DNA from: Nevskiales bacterium
Lineage (GTDB): Bacteria > Pseudomonadota > Gammaproteobacteria > Steroidobacterales > GCA-2729495
Assembly (NCBI GenBank): GCA_011526045.1
Contig: WYBE01000049.1
Location: 124,001 to 188,000, forward strand
Reading direction: 5' to 3'
DNA: 64,000 bases
Shown here: positions 27,675-35,983 of the stretch, piece after piece
Position numbering within the stretch: the first letter of the stretch is position 1
Layout of the letters: each line of letters starts with the position of its first letter
Notes under the pieces: model-generated
The model's input: only the letters and a program-made list of their open reading frames with translations
Told to the model about the DNA's origin: nothing
Database searches by the model: none
Program-made: the position numbers and the translations under genes

Positions 27675-28130
27675 TCACCGATCCGATGGCGGCGGCACGG
27701 TTCCCGGGTGTCCCTGCGCCCTTAAAGATTCTGCTACTTCCGGTGGCATGTAGTTCTCATCGTGCTTGGCCAGCACCTCGTCGGCTTTGAACGTGCCGTC
27801 GGGCATCAGCACGCCGTAGGCGATCACCCCTTGCCCTTCACGGAACAGATCAGGGAGCACACCCGTGTAACTCACATCGAGGCTTTTCTGCGTATCCGTG
27901 ACCTGAAAGTGGATCTCGAGGGAACCTGGAGCGCGCCGCACACTACCTTGGCTGACCAGGCCCCCGAGACGGAATTTCTTCGCCGACGGTGCCTCGCCTG
28001 CCGCAATCTGGCTCGGCGAATAAAAATAGAGAAGATTCTCATCGAAGGCTCGCAGCGCGAGACCCACTGCGAGCGCTACGCCGCCCAGGATCAGGCCAAC
28101 TACCAGCAGGCGTTGTCGTCGTGGCGTCAT
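27675..28130 (-). CDS. ccmE: Periplasmic heme chaperone CcmE
   Basis: A 151-residue protein with an N-terminal anchor and an OB-fold domain. The covalent heme His and nearby Tyr lie in [25 protein letters not shown] and [17 protein letters not shown] are family marks. It receives heme from the CcmABCD complex and hands it to CcmF. It overlaps ccmD by 4 bases. Confidence 0.95.
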   Translation of the reverse strand: MTPRRQRLLVVGLILGGVALAVGLALRAFDENLLYFYSPSQIAAGEAPSAKKFRLGGLVSQGSVRRAPGSLEIHFQVTDTQKSLDVSYTGVLPDLFREGQGVIAYGVLMPDGTFKADEVLAKHDENYMPPEVAESLRAQGHPGTVPPPSDR

Positions 28131-28297
28131 CGAAGCACGCTCCTAGTGTCCCTGGCAGCTCGCAGGCGCAGCTTTTCTTTCGCCTGGCGATACCGTCTGC
28201 CCGCAGCGGCAATGTTTGCCCACAGTACGACCACCGTCAGGCCGAAGGCACTCCATACCCACGCAGCATAACCACCCATTGTCAGGAATTCGATCAT
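28127..28297 (-). CDS. ccmD: Heme exporter protein CcmD
   Basis: A 56-residue protein with a single transmembrane helix (about residues 9-30, [20 protein letters not shown]) and a basic C-terminus. CcmD helps release holo-CcmE from CcmABC. The start at 28297 lies in a 4-base overlap with ccmC; the upstream extension of the frame falls within ccmC and is not supported. Confidence 0.9.
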   Translation of the reverse strand: MIEFLTMGGYAAWVWSAFGLTVVVLWANIAAAGRRYRQAKEKLRLRAARDTRSVLR

Positions 28298-29058
28298 CTG
28301 GCGCCCGTCCCCTGGCTCAACACGACGTCCTGGGCCCATCGGGCATGCTGCTCGCGCTCGAGCACCTCTCCCTGGAGCCTGCGGGTCAGCACCGCAAGGA
28401 AAAACACCGTAAACCCTACGATCATCGTCAGCAACGGCCACAACATGTCTGTCGTGATGGACGGGTTATCGAGCTTTGAAATAGTCGGGCCCTGGTGCAG
28501 CGTGTTCCACCAGATTACGGAGTAATGGATTATCGGAATGTTGACCACGCCCACCAGCGCCAGCACCGCGCTCGCCCGGTCAGCTCGGGCCACATCGTCA
28601 AACGCTGCACGTAGCGCCATGTACCCGAGATAAAGAAACAGGAGAATAAGTTCGGACGTCAGGCGTGCGTCCCAGACCCACCAGGTACCCCACATTGGCT
28701 GGCCCCACACGGCACCGGTGACCAGTGCGAGAAACGTGAACGACGCGCCTACCGGTGCGGCAGCCGCGGCAACCGCGTGCGCGAGTTTGATACGCCAGAC
28801 CAGCCCGATTGCCGACGCGGTTGCCATGACCATATAGACCATCATCGAAAGGTAGGCGCTCGGCACATGCACATAAATGATCCGGTACGCATCGCCCTGC
28901 TGGTAGTCCGCTGGAGCAACCACCAAACCGCCGTAACTGCCGATCAGGATGAACAATAGCGACGGCCAAAGCAGCCACTGCTGCATCGCGCCGGCCAGGC
29001 GATAAAAGTGCGGCGGTGACGCCAGCTTATGCAGCCACGCAGGGAACCCAATCGCCAT
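28294..29058 (-). CDS. ccmC: Heme exporter protein CcmC
   Basis: A 254-residue, six-helix membrane protein with the WWD-type motif WGTWWVWDARLTSELILLF and conserved periplasmic His residues, one in IYVHVPSAYLSM. It loads heme onto CcmE. A gap of about 70 bases separates it from ccmB, the longest in this operon. Confidence 0.95.
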   Translation of the reverse strand: MAIGFPAWLHKLASPPHFYRLAGAMQQWLLWPSLLFILIGSYGGLVVAPADYQQGDAYRIIYVHVPSAYLSMMVYMVMATASAIGLVWRIKLAHAVAAAAAPVGASFTFLALVTGAVWGQPMWGTWWVWDARLTSELILLFLYLGYMALRAAFDDVARADRASAVLALVGVVNIPIIHYSVIWWNTLHQGPTISKLDNPSITTDMLWPLLTMIVGFTVFFLAVLTRRLQGEVLEREQHARWAQDVVLSQGTGAR

Positions 29059-29129
29059 TTACCGTAACCGGATCCGTATCGGCCGTGACCCGTTGAGCAT
29101 TATCCGCGTTCCCATGTCGCTGCGGTTCG

Positions 29130-29798
29130 TCAGTCGAGGGTAATCCGGATCGCAGCGGCTGCAGCAACCGGAGCGAGGCTGAGCGCCAGAAACATCATAG
29201 CGCCCAGCAAATACAGCAGTCCCGCGGGGTCGGCCCCGTTCGCTGCCACGTCCGTAGCCCGCGCGCCAAACATCAACACCGGCAGCATGAGTGGCAGCAC
29301 CAGCAATGCCAGCAGGCCACTTGCCTGACGCAGACCGGCTGTGAGCGCCGCCCCGACGGAACCCAGGAGATTCAGCGTCGGAGTCCCGATGAGCAGGGTG
29401 ACACACAGAATCGTGATCGCATCGCCGGGAAGATAGTAGGTGATTCCCAGGAACGGGGCCAGCATGACCAGCGGCGCGCCAGTCAGCAACCAGTGCGCCA
29501 CAGTTTTTGCGAGCATTGCGACCGCCAGCGGCTCCGGTTGCAGGAGCAACTGTTCCATGGTTCCGTCTTCGACATCGGTACGGTACAGCGCGGTCAGCGA
29601 CATGAGCGTACTGAGCAATGCAGCCACCCAGAGCACCGCCGGACCGATTCGCTGCAGCATGTCCTGCGCCGGACTCAGTGCAAGCGGGAAGAGCGACGCG
29701 ACGATGACAAAGAATGCGAGCGGTGTCAGCAGGTCGCCCGGTCGTCGGAACGCCACCTGAATGTCACGACGCAGAACCGCAGTAAACAACTCGAACAT
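29130..29798 (-). CDS. ccmB: Heme exporter protein CcmB
   Basis: A 222-residue polytopic ABC permease subunit. It has the family start RRDIQVAFRRPGDLLTPLAFF, DGTMEQLLLQPEPL, and GTPTLNLLGSVGAALTAGLR as the signature loop. It pairs with the ATPase CcmA. The complex drives release of heme-loaded CcmE. It follows ccmA by 4 bases. Confidence 0.95.
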   Translation of the reverse strand: MFELFTAVLRRDIQVAFRRPGDLLTPLAFFVIVASLFPLALSPAQDMLQRIGPAVLWVAALLSTLMSLTALYRTDVEDGTMEQLLLQPEPLAVAMLAKTVAHWLLTGAPLVMLAPFLGITYYLPGDAITILCVTLLIGTPTLNLLGSVGAALTAGLRQASGLLALLVLPLMLPVLMFGARATDVAANGADPAGLLYLLGAMMFLALSLAPVAAAAAIRITLD

Positions 29799-29802
29799 GG
29801 TG

Positions 29803-30405
29803 TCAGCTATCCGCCATGTTCAGTGTTTCAACCCGGATGCCAGACAACCGGACTTCATCGTGCGCCACGACGACCGCAATGCCGCCGGCTACGACATGCG
29901 AGGTGATTCGCGCCTCGAGCAGACGACGACCGTCAGAGTCCATGTTGGTGAACGGTTCGTCCAATAACCACGCCGGGCGCCCTGAGACGAGGATGCGCGC
30001 CAGCCCCGCCCGACGTCGCTGACCGGCCGACAGGTGACGCGCCTCCAGATCCGCACAGCGGCTCAGGCTCAGCAGTTCGAGCAACCGGGATTCGTCGGCA
30101 GCATCCCCAACCAGCCGACGATAGAAGCGCAGGTTCTGCCTCACTGTCAGGTCCGCTTTCAGGGCCGACTGGTGACCTCCGTATGCGACCAGGCGGCGGC
30201 AAGTCAGCGGATCGTCGCGTCCCTCCCAGAGGACCTGGCCCGACTCGGGGCGCGTCAGTCCGCACAACACCCGCAACAGCGTGGTTTTGCCAACTCCATT
30301 GGGTCCGCGGACGAGCAACACCGATCCTGCGGGCACGTGCAGCGACAGGCGATCGAACAAGCAGGTTTCGCCCCGCCAGAGCGTCAGATTCCTAGCCTCC
30401 AGCAT
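29803..30405 (-). CDS. ccmA: ABC transporter ATP-binding protein CcmA
   Basis: An ABC ATPase of about 200 residues. Walker A is GPNGVGKTTLLRVL, the signature region is LSAGQRRRAGLARIL and Walker B is PAWLLDEPFTNMD. It is the first gene of ccmABCDEFGHI. The start at 30405 (MLEARNLTLW) matches the family; an ATG 27 bases further upstream at 30432 is possible but adds only a basic tail. Confidence 0.93.
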   Translation of the reverse strand: MLEARNLTLWRGETCLFDRLSLHVPAGSVLLVRGPNGVGKTTLLRVLCGLTRPESGQVLWEGRDDPLTCRRLVAYGGHQSALKADLTVRQNLRFYRRLVGDAADESRLLELLSLSRCADLEARHLSAGQRRRAGLARILVSGRPAWLLDEPFTNMDSDGRRLLEARITSHVVAGGIAVVVAHDEVRLSGIRVETLNMADS

Positions 30406-30644
30406 CGCCTGTGCCCGCCCTTTGCGTGACATGCTGTGCCATCCGGATGTTCTCGCCGGCGCCTTAAAGACCTGCCGGGCTCCGGGCCCGGCGCCCCCAC
30501 CTCACGCCTCAGTACACTGCTTCCCTTTACAGGAGAGACAGCCGCTCCTAGACTTCCGCCAAACAGCGAATTCGTCGAATTTGCGGCCGACCGGCGCCTG
30601 CCCGTTAACCGGGCCAACAAGACCGAGGAGCGTTCGCCCTGTCC

Positions 30645-31691
30645 ATGCCAAACCAGAACCGCAATGCTTCTTTTGGTGCAAGCGACACTGGTCGGGAGTC
30701 GGCGCGAATTGTAGAGGCGGCAGCCTACCTCGACCAGTGCTGGCGTAGCAGGTCGCGCTTCGCCATCATGATCGGGCAACAGAATTCTGCGCTTTCACGC
30801 GCATTGCGCCATTTCACGGACAACCTGCCTGAGACGGCCCGGCTTGCCCGAACGCCGGCACCGACCGACAGCGGTCACTCCTTTCTGGAGTCCGCGCTGG
30901 CGCAGTTCGGGTTCGACCCGTTCGATGCCACCGCCGATGACCTCCTGCGGTTGCTGACAGTCGTCCTGCGGCAGGACGCGGCTCGATCCGGCACTTCCAT
31001 CATTATCGTGGAGGACGCCCATCTGTTCGGCCCACGGGTGTGGGAAACCATTCGGGAACTGGCCAGAAATGCAGATGAACGGAATTCGACTCTCCTGTTC
31101 ATTTTGAGCGGCTCGACCGCGCTCCATCGCATCCTCGATTCGAGCGGCATGTCTGGCGTAGCCGGCATGACGCGGGTCCGTTTCGACCTCGACTCCGAGC
31201 GCGGCGACGCTGGCAGTAGCGAAGGGCGTTTGCAGGGTCAAGCCGATCGGGGCGTGTCTCTCCTCGTATCGCGCGACCAACAAACCATGGCCAGGTTCAC
31301 TCTCGCGCATGACCGCTTGCTTATCGGCCGCGGTGAGCACAGTGACCTGCGCCTCTCCAGCCGCTTCGTGAGCAGGCAGCACGCATTGTTGTTGCGAAAC
31401 ACTGATGGGGACTGGCTGATCGACCTGAAGAGCACCAATGGCACGATCGTGAACTCTGCTCTCATCGAGCGCCACCGGTTGCAGGCCGGCGACATTATCA
31501 GCATCGGAAACTTCCGGCTGCGGTACGAAGACGCCGCCGGGAGCCAGCCGGGCCCCGTGATTCCGATGGCTGATCCGGACCTGCTGACCGAGACCGTTGT
31601 GATGAGGTCGCTCAAAGCCCTGCGCGAACCCGTCACCGACGATGCGCGTCGCCATTCCAGGGAGGCCGGCGATAAGTCTTCGGCCGCTTGA
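30645..31691 (+). CDS. FHA-domain protein with degenerate ExeA/GspA-like ATPase region
   Basis: A 348-residue soluble protein. Residues about 20-185 look like the AAA ATPase half of ExeA/MshM-type proteins, with a Walker-B-like SIIIVEDAHLF at 118-128 and a sensor-like STLLFILSGSTAL. The place expected for Walker A reads IMIGQQNSALSRAL, without the Gly-Lys-Ser/Thr. A clear FHA domain follows at about 218-297: IGRGEHSDLRLSS, SRQHALLL and STNGTIVN, so phosphothreonine binding is plausible. It is divergent from ccmA. The ATPase half is probably a protein-interaction relic; that is inference. Confidence 0.72.
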   Translation: MPNQNRNASFGASDTGRESARIVEAAAYLDQCWRSRSRFAIMIGQQNSALSRALRHFTDNLPETARLARTPAPTDSGHSFLESALAQFGFDPFDATADDLLRLLTVVLRQDAARSGTSIIIVEDAHLFGPRVWETIRELARNADERNSTLLFILSGSTALHRILDSSGMSGVAGMTRVRFDLDSERGDAGSSEGRLQGQADRGVSLLVSRDQQTMARFTLAHDRLLIGRGEHSDLRLSSRFVSRQHALLLRNTDGDWLIDLKSTNGTIVNSALIERHRLQAGDIISIGNFRLRYEDAAGSQPGPVIPMADPDLLTETVVMRSLKALREPVTDDARRHSREAGDKSSAA

Positions 31692-31763
31692 TCTCGCCCC
31701 GAAGCATTGCAGCCGGCCTGCATCAAGCACCGTCCTCGGCGACCACATCCAGGAGATTCGGAC

Positions 31764-32324
31764 ATGGAGCGTAAGAATCACCTAACCGCGTTCCTGCTTT
31801 TTGTGACGATGCTCGGCTGCAGCAGCCAGGTCTTCGCTGCGGATGATCCCTCCCCGGCCGCAGCGGACTCGCCGCTTGCCGGGATGATGTTCATGCACCC
31901 ACGCGCGGACGGGCATGGCTGCCCAGCGGTGAATGGCAACGATGAACCCGGGCTCGATTGCCGGTCGGACGACTGGGGCTCGCGCCTTGCAGCGCTCAAC
32001 ATCACTGCAGAGCAGAAGGCCGCAATTCAGCAGATCGTGCAGTCTTACCGCGATCGGGGGCTTGCCCTCGTCCAGGCCGCCGCACGCGTGCGCGCGCAAT
32101 GGATGGATGTCACACCCGACGACCCCGGCTTCACGCTGGCCACCGACGAGGCCGCAGATGCTGCCGCTGGCGTGGCCGCCAATGGAGTCAGGCTCACCAG
32201 CAGCATGCGGGCGGAGATCCATGCGATTCTCACGGCCGAACAGCGCCAGCAACTGAGCGACGAAATCGGCGCACAGCGCCAGCGCTGGGCGGACTGGCGC
32301 ACGCGCCATCAACCGGCTCAATAG
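31764..32324 (+). CDS. Spy/CpxP-family-like periplasmic protein
   Basis: A 186-residue protein with an N-terminal signal sequence (residues 1-25, FLLFVTMLGCSSQVFA). The MLGC could also act as a weak lipobox. The mature part is helical, with two motifs of LTxxQ type, LNITAEQKAAIQQIV and ILTAEQRQQLSDEI, as in Spy, CpxP and related periplasmic chaperone or metal-sensor proteins. An AGGAG site precedes the ATG at 31764 by about 8 bases. The kinase fusion gene starts 7 bases after its stop. Exact role not known. Confidence 0.65.
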   Translation: MERKNHLTAFLLFVTMLGCSSQVFAADDPSPAAADSPLAGMMFMHPRADGHGCPAVNGNDEPGLDCRSDDWGSRLAALNITAEQKAAIQQIVQSYRDRGLALVQAAARVRAQWMDVTPDDPGFTLATDEAADAAAGVAANGVRLTSSMRAEIHAILTAEQRQQLSDEIGAQRQRWADWRTRHQPAQ

Positions 32325-32330
32325 CGCCGC

Positions 32331-33917
32331 TTGCCGGTGCCTGCTATTGAAAACGACACTCATCGCGTACCGCGACCGCTGATCGACGCGTTGCTCCAGC
32401 GCGGCACGTTCGGCCGCCCGGATCGTTCCGAGGTCATTGAAACCCACATTTCCTGGGTGATTCTGACCGACACGCTTGCTTACAAGATCAAGAAGCCGGT
32501 CAAGCCCGGGTTTCTGGACTTTTCGACGCTCGAACTGCGCCGACGCGCCTGCATGGAGGAGTTGCGTGTCAACCGGCGCCTCATGCCGGAGTACTACCTC
32601 GATGTGATCGCGATCTACGGCAGCGTGGAGGAGCCCGTCCTCGAACCGGATGGCCCAATTGTTGAGTATGCCGTCCTGATGCGGCGCTTCCCGCCCGGGG
32701 CCGTACTGTCAGAGGCAACGGCCCCGCAAATCGCCGACCACGAGTTAGACGCTCTCGCCGAGCTCATCGGCCAGTTTCATCGTGGCCTCCCACCGGCACC
32801 GGCAGGTGACCCGCGCAACACTCCAGAGAAGATTCGTGAGCCAGTCGATTCAAGCCTCGCACAGCTGCGAGAGCTGCTGCGGCACGATTCGGACAGGTCG
32901 CTGCTCCAGCCTGTGCACCACTTCATCGACCAGGAGTTCGAGCGCACCACGGCACTCATGCGCCAGCGACAGGCGGCCGGTTTCATACGGGAGTGCCATG
33001 GTGACCTGCACCTTGGCAACCTCGCCCGCATTGGCGGCCGAATCGTGCCGTTCGACGCACTGGAATTCGACCCGGCGCTGCGCTGGATCGATGTGCTGAA
33101 CGAAGTGGCCTTTCTCGTCATGGACCTGGAGATGCACGGCAAGCATCACGCTGGCTTCAGGTTTCTGAACCGGTATCTGGACCTCACCGGCGATCATGCG
33201 GGTCTGCCGGTCGTCCCGTTCTATCTGGCCTATCGCGCCATCGTCCGGGCGAAAGTTGCGGCCCTCAGCCCGGACCGATGTCCTGCCGAGCGACAACTCA
33301 GCATCCGACGTCTGCTGCAATATGCAGCGGATCCTCGCACAGGCAGCGGTCCGCTGCTGGTCCTGATGTGCGGAATCAGTGGCTCCGGGAAGAGTTACCT
33401 CGCAACGCGACTGGCTCTGGCATTACCCGCCATCCATGTGCGTTCGGATGTCGAGCGCAAGCGACTGTTCGGTCTCGACGCACGAGCCCGCACGGCTTCT
33501 GGTGTTGCACAAGGCATCTATGCGCCGGGCGCCTCCGCGCGAACCTACGCCCAGTTGAACGAACTGGCCGCAGCGGTTATCGAAAGCCGCCTGCCGGTGA
33601 TCGTCGATGCCACCAATCTGCGCCATGAGCAGCGTGAGCCGTTCCTGCAGTTGGCCCGCGAAACCGGCTGCCCGTCCGCCATCCTCGTCTGCCATTGCGA
33701 CCCGGCGTTGATCGATTCGCGCGTGAAGCAGCGCCAGAACGACGCCCACGACCCGTCGGAAGCGAGCCAAACCGTCGTACGCCGGCAACGGCCGGGATTT
33801 GAGCCGCCCGATGCCGCGGCAGCAACGCGGGTGATCGAGATCGATACGGGCCAACCACAGTCGCTTGACGAACTCGCCGTTCGCCTCCGCGCACTGCTCC
33901 CTCGCCCCACGCCGTGA
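32331..33917 (+). CDS. Fused phosphotransferase-like and P-loop kinase protein
   Basis: A 528-residue two-domain protein from a TTG start (a GTG 6 bases later is possible). The N-terminal part (about 1-330) resembles aminoglycoside/choline phosphotransferases: CHGDLHLGNL near 223 is the catalytic HGDLH-x-x-N and FDALEFDPALRWIDV the following metal-binding Asp. The C-terminal part (about 343-528) is an AAA_33/zeta-type P-loop kinase with MCGISGSGKSYLA, a VRSDVERKRL acceptor segment and VIVDATNLR. This fusion is widespread but without a defined substrate. It is not evidence of antibiotic resistance. Confidence 0.75.
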   Translation: MPVPAIENDTHRVPRPLIDALLQRGTFGRPDRSEVIETHISWVILTDTLAYKIKKPVKPGFLDFSTLELRRRACMEELRVNRRLMPEYYLDVIAIYGSVEEPVLEPDGPIVEYAVLMRRFPPGAVLSEATAPQIADHELDALAELIGQFHRGLPPAPAGDPRNTPEKIREPVDSSLAQLRELLRHDSDRSLLQPVHHFIDQEFERTTALMRQRQAAGFIRECHGDLHLGNLARIGGRIVPFDALEFDPALRWIDVLNEVAFLVMDLEMHGKHHAGFRFLNRYLDLTGDHAGLPVVPFYLAYRAIVRAKVAALSPDRCPAERQLSIRRLLQYAADPRTGSGPLLVLMCGISGSGKSYLATRLALALPAIHVRSDVERKRLFGLDARARTASGVAQGIYAPGASARTYAQLNELAAAVIESRLPVIVDATNLRHEQREPFLQLARETGCPSAILVCHCDPALIDSRVKQRQNDAHDPSEASQTVVRRQRPGFEPPDAAAATRVIEIDTGQPQSLDELAVRLRALLPRPTP

Positions 33918-34053
33918 ATCCGGTTGGCTTGGGCTGGTTGGGGAAAGGGCCGTTACCCATGCAAGCCTGAAGCGGTTTCGGCCGTTGTCACATAACGCCT
34001 TTCCACCGCCCGTCATCGTGTCGCTGCGGCAAGGAAACCGTGCGCGAGTCAAA

Positions 34054-34081
34054 TTGACTGACTGGCACCCTATGCTAGAGT
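34054..34081 (+). promoter_or_regulatory. Sigma-70 promoter candidate for the GlyGly-CTERM gene
   Basis: TTGACT at 34054-34059, a 16-base spacer and TAGAGT at 34076-34081 preceded by an extended TGC. Transcription would begin near 34088, about 110 bases ahead of the ATG at 34198. It lies in the largest intergenic gap of the window (33918-34197), where nothing else is recognised. Confidence 0.5.
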
Positions 34082-34197
34082 GCCGGCGTCAAGATCGAAC
34101 GCAAAGCACGGATTGGCTGGCGCCAGCCCGATTGACTCGAATCGGGACGGCATCTACTTAGAGGCGCCTGCCGGACCATGCGCGTCCCGGAGCTGGA

Positions 34198-35607
34198 ATG
34201 AAACGACGCGCCATCATCCTGTGGCTGCTTAATCTGCTGGTGCTGATCGGTGCCGCGGATGTCGCTGCAGCGCCATCCTGCGTCAATGATCTGCTCAATG
34301 GCGAACGCGACGTAACCACCACCGTCGATGTGCTGGCAAACGACACCGGGCTGGACCTGCCGCCCATCACGGTTACCATCGTCCAGCCGCCGTCCCAGGG
34401 CAGTGCCGCGGTCACGCCGGGCAATGCGATTGCCTTCACGCCACCCGCCGCAACCGGTGGAGCATTCACGATCGGCTACCAGGTCAGCGACGGCGCCAGC
34501 CTGACAGCCGAATGCACCGCGACAATCCTGGTCAACGACTTTCCCGTAGCGGTCGATGATCAGTTCGACGTGCCGATGTCCACGCCCTGGGCGCTGGCTG
34601 TCAGGCTCAACGACCAGAATCTCACCGATACGCCGATCAATATCGAGATTACCCGGCAACCTGACCACGGTGCCGTCGAGGTTGTGTTCAACCCGAGCAG
34701 CGGCTTTCCATTCATCGGTTACACCCCCAACACGGGCTATGCGGGTCCGGATTCGCTCGATTACCGCATTGTCGACTGCAACAGCGTGCTGGATGTTGGC
34801 GCAGATGGTTTCTGCACCAGTCCGCGTGATCCCAGCAACGTCGCCACGGTGACCATCAACGTCGTGAGCATTCCCATCGCGGGTGATGACGGCATCCCCT
34901 TCCCCATTCCGTTTCGAACCATCCGGAATCAGCCCATCACGATCGATGTGCTCGCGAATGACGAAGGGCTCGTCGACACGCCGATCACCGTCCGCATTGC
35001 CGAGGATGCCGAGGGCAATCCGCTGGTATTCAATGGGACAGCAGTCGTCAACTCAGATAATACGGTGACATTCACACCGAACCCGGATTTTGTCGGCCGG
35101 AATCCATCGCCCGGGGTGCTGCCCATCAAGGACGCCGTTGGCAGTTTTCAGCCTAATGAACTGGTCATCATCAGTGATCCGCGCGGTGACGCGACTGCGC
35201 TGATTGACAGCATCCTCGCCGACCGTCTGCTGATCGAGTTCTCTGATGTGTTTTTGACTCCGCTGACCATTACGGCCGGCAGCACAGTGACGGGCCTGTT
35301 TTCTGGCGCAACGGCCGTGGTCACCGACGGGTATGTGCCGGCCTGTCCGAACATCAACTGCATGCCGACCGACACCGGCTTCCTGTATCAGCTGGTAGAT
35401 GGCGATGGGCAACCGGATGAGGTCGTCGGTGACGCTGCGGACCAGGATGACTCCCAGGGTGCCGTTGCCGTTGACGTCTTTCCGGGACGCACCACCGATA
35501 CCGGCGGCTCCTCTCTCGGATGGGAACTGTTCGCCCTGCTTGCGGCCGCAGTCTTGCGTCCGCGGTGGACTGCCCGGGGCCGGAATCGAACCGGCACGAT
35601 CCTTTAG
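34198..35607 (+). CDS. Secreted Ig-like repeat protein with GlyGly-CTERM sorting tail
   Basis: A 469-residue protein. A Sec signal peptide covers residues 1-27 (LWLLNLLVLIGAADVAAA). Three Ig/cadherin-like repeats follow, each with a VDVLANDTGL-type strand (near 38, 115 in divergent form, and 245, IDVLANDEGL). The end holds a GlyGly-CTERM signal: Gly436-Gly437, then SSLGWELFALLAAAVLRPR, i.e. a Gly-Gly, a hydrophobic stretch and basic residues. Such tails are processed by rhombosortase, encoded at 8483, and carried by the T2SS. The last 11 codons and the stop lie within the opposite-strand tRNA-Leu gene and add TARGRNRTGTIL after the usual basic end. A GGAG site precedes the ATG. Confidence 0.75.
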   Translation: MKRRAIILWLLNLLVLIGAADVAAAPSCVNDLLNGERDVTTTVDVLANDTGLDLPPITVTIVQPPSQGSAAVTPGNAIAFTPPAATGGAFTIGYQVSDGASLTAECTATILVNDFPVAVDDQFDVPMSTPWALAVRLNDQNLTDTPINIEITRQPDHGAVEVVFNPSSGFPFIGYTPNTGYAGPDSLDYRIVDCNSVLDVGADGFCTSPRDPSNVATVTINVVSIPIAGDDGIPFPIPFRTIRNQPITIDVLANDEGLVDTPITVRIAEDAEGNPLVFNGTAVVNSDNTVTFTPNPDFVGRNPSPGVLPIKDAVGSFQPNELVIISDPRGDATALIDSILADRLLIEFSDVFLTPLTITAGSTVTGLFSGATAVVTDGYVPACPNINCMPTDTGFLYQLVDGDGQPDEVVGDAADQDDSQGAVAVDVFPGRTTDTGGSSLGWELFALLAAAVLRPRWTARGRNRTGTIL

Positions 35608-35657
35608 GGATCAGCGGATTTTAAGTCCGCAGCGTCTACCAGTTCCGCCACCCGGGC
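35571..35657 (-). tRNA. tRNA-Leu (anticodon UAA)
   Basis: An 87-base class II tRNA on the minus strand. The acceptor GCCCGGG pairs with CCCGGGC and the discriminator is A. The anticodon loop CTTAAAA gives UAA, and there is a long variable arm and a GGTTCGATTCC T-loop. The 3' CCA is not encoded. It is the last of three tRNA genes, the same order as glyW-cysT-leuZ of E. coli. Its 3' part overlaps the end of the convergent GlyGly-CTERM gene. Confidence 0.96.
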
Positions 35658-35673
35658 CCGGCTCCATTTCGAT

Positions 35674-35747
35674 TGGAGGCTAGGGTCGGAATCGAACCGG
35701 CGTACACGGCTTTGCAGGCCGCTGCATGACCACTCTGCCACCTAGCC
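35674..35747 (-). tRNA. tRNA-Cys (anticodon GCA)
   Basis: A 74-base tRNA on the minus strand. The acceptor GGCTAGG pairs with CCTAGCC, the discriminator is U as expected for Cys, the anticodon loop CTGCAAA gives GCA and the T-loop is GGTTCGATTCC. The 3' CCA is encoded. It lies between tRNA-Gly and tRNA-Leu. Confidence 0.97.
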
Positions 35748-35867
35748 CAGGGGTGTAAATTGCGCGGCGACTGTATCACAGGCAACTTCTGCGACACGCC
35801 CAGATTGCCCACGATCCCCTGCGCGGGCCCGTGCTGGGCACTGACCGCGGAAACCATCGGGAGAAAC

Positions 35868-35943
35868 TGGAGCGGGAAACCGGGCTCGAACCGGCGACCT
35901 ATACCTTGGCAAGGTATCGCTCTACCAACTGAGCTATTCCCGC
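35868..35943 (-). tRNA. tRNA-Gly (anticodon GCC)
   Basis: A 76-base tRNA on the minus strand. The acceptor GCGGGAA pairs with TTCCCGC, the D-arm is AGCTCAGTTGGTAGAGC, the anticodon loop TTGCCAA gives GCC and the T-arm is GGTTCGAGCCC. The 3' CCA is encoded. It is the first tRNA after pgsA. Confidence 0.97.
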
Positions 35944-35983
35944 CTCGCAAGAGCCGTATATGGTATCGGGGCACTCCGGTCTG

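Noticed and set aside
32331-33917. Aminoglycoside resistance gene
   Set aside because: The HGDLH motif is shared by many phosphotransferases, and the fusion to a P-loop kinase is a different, uncharacterised family.
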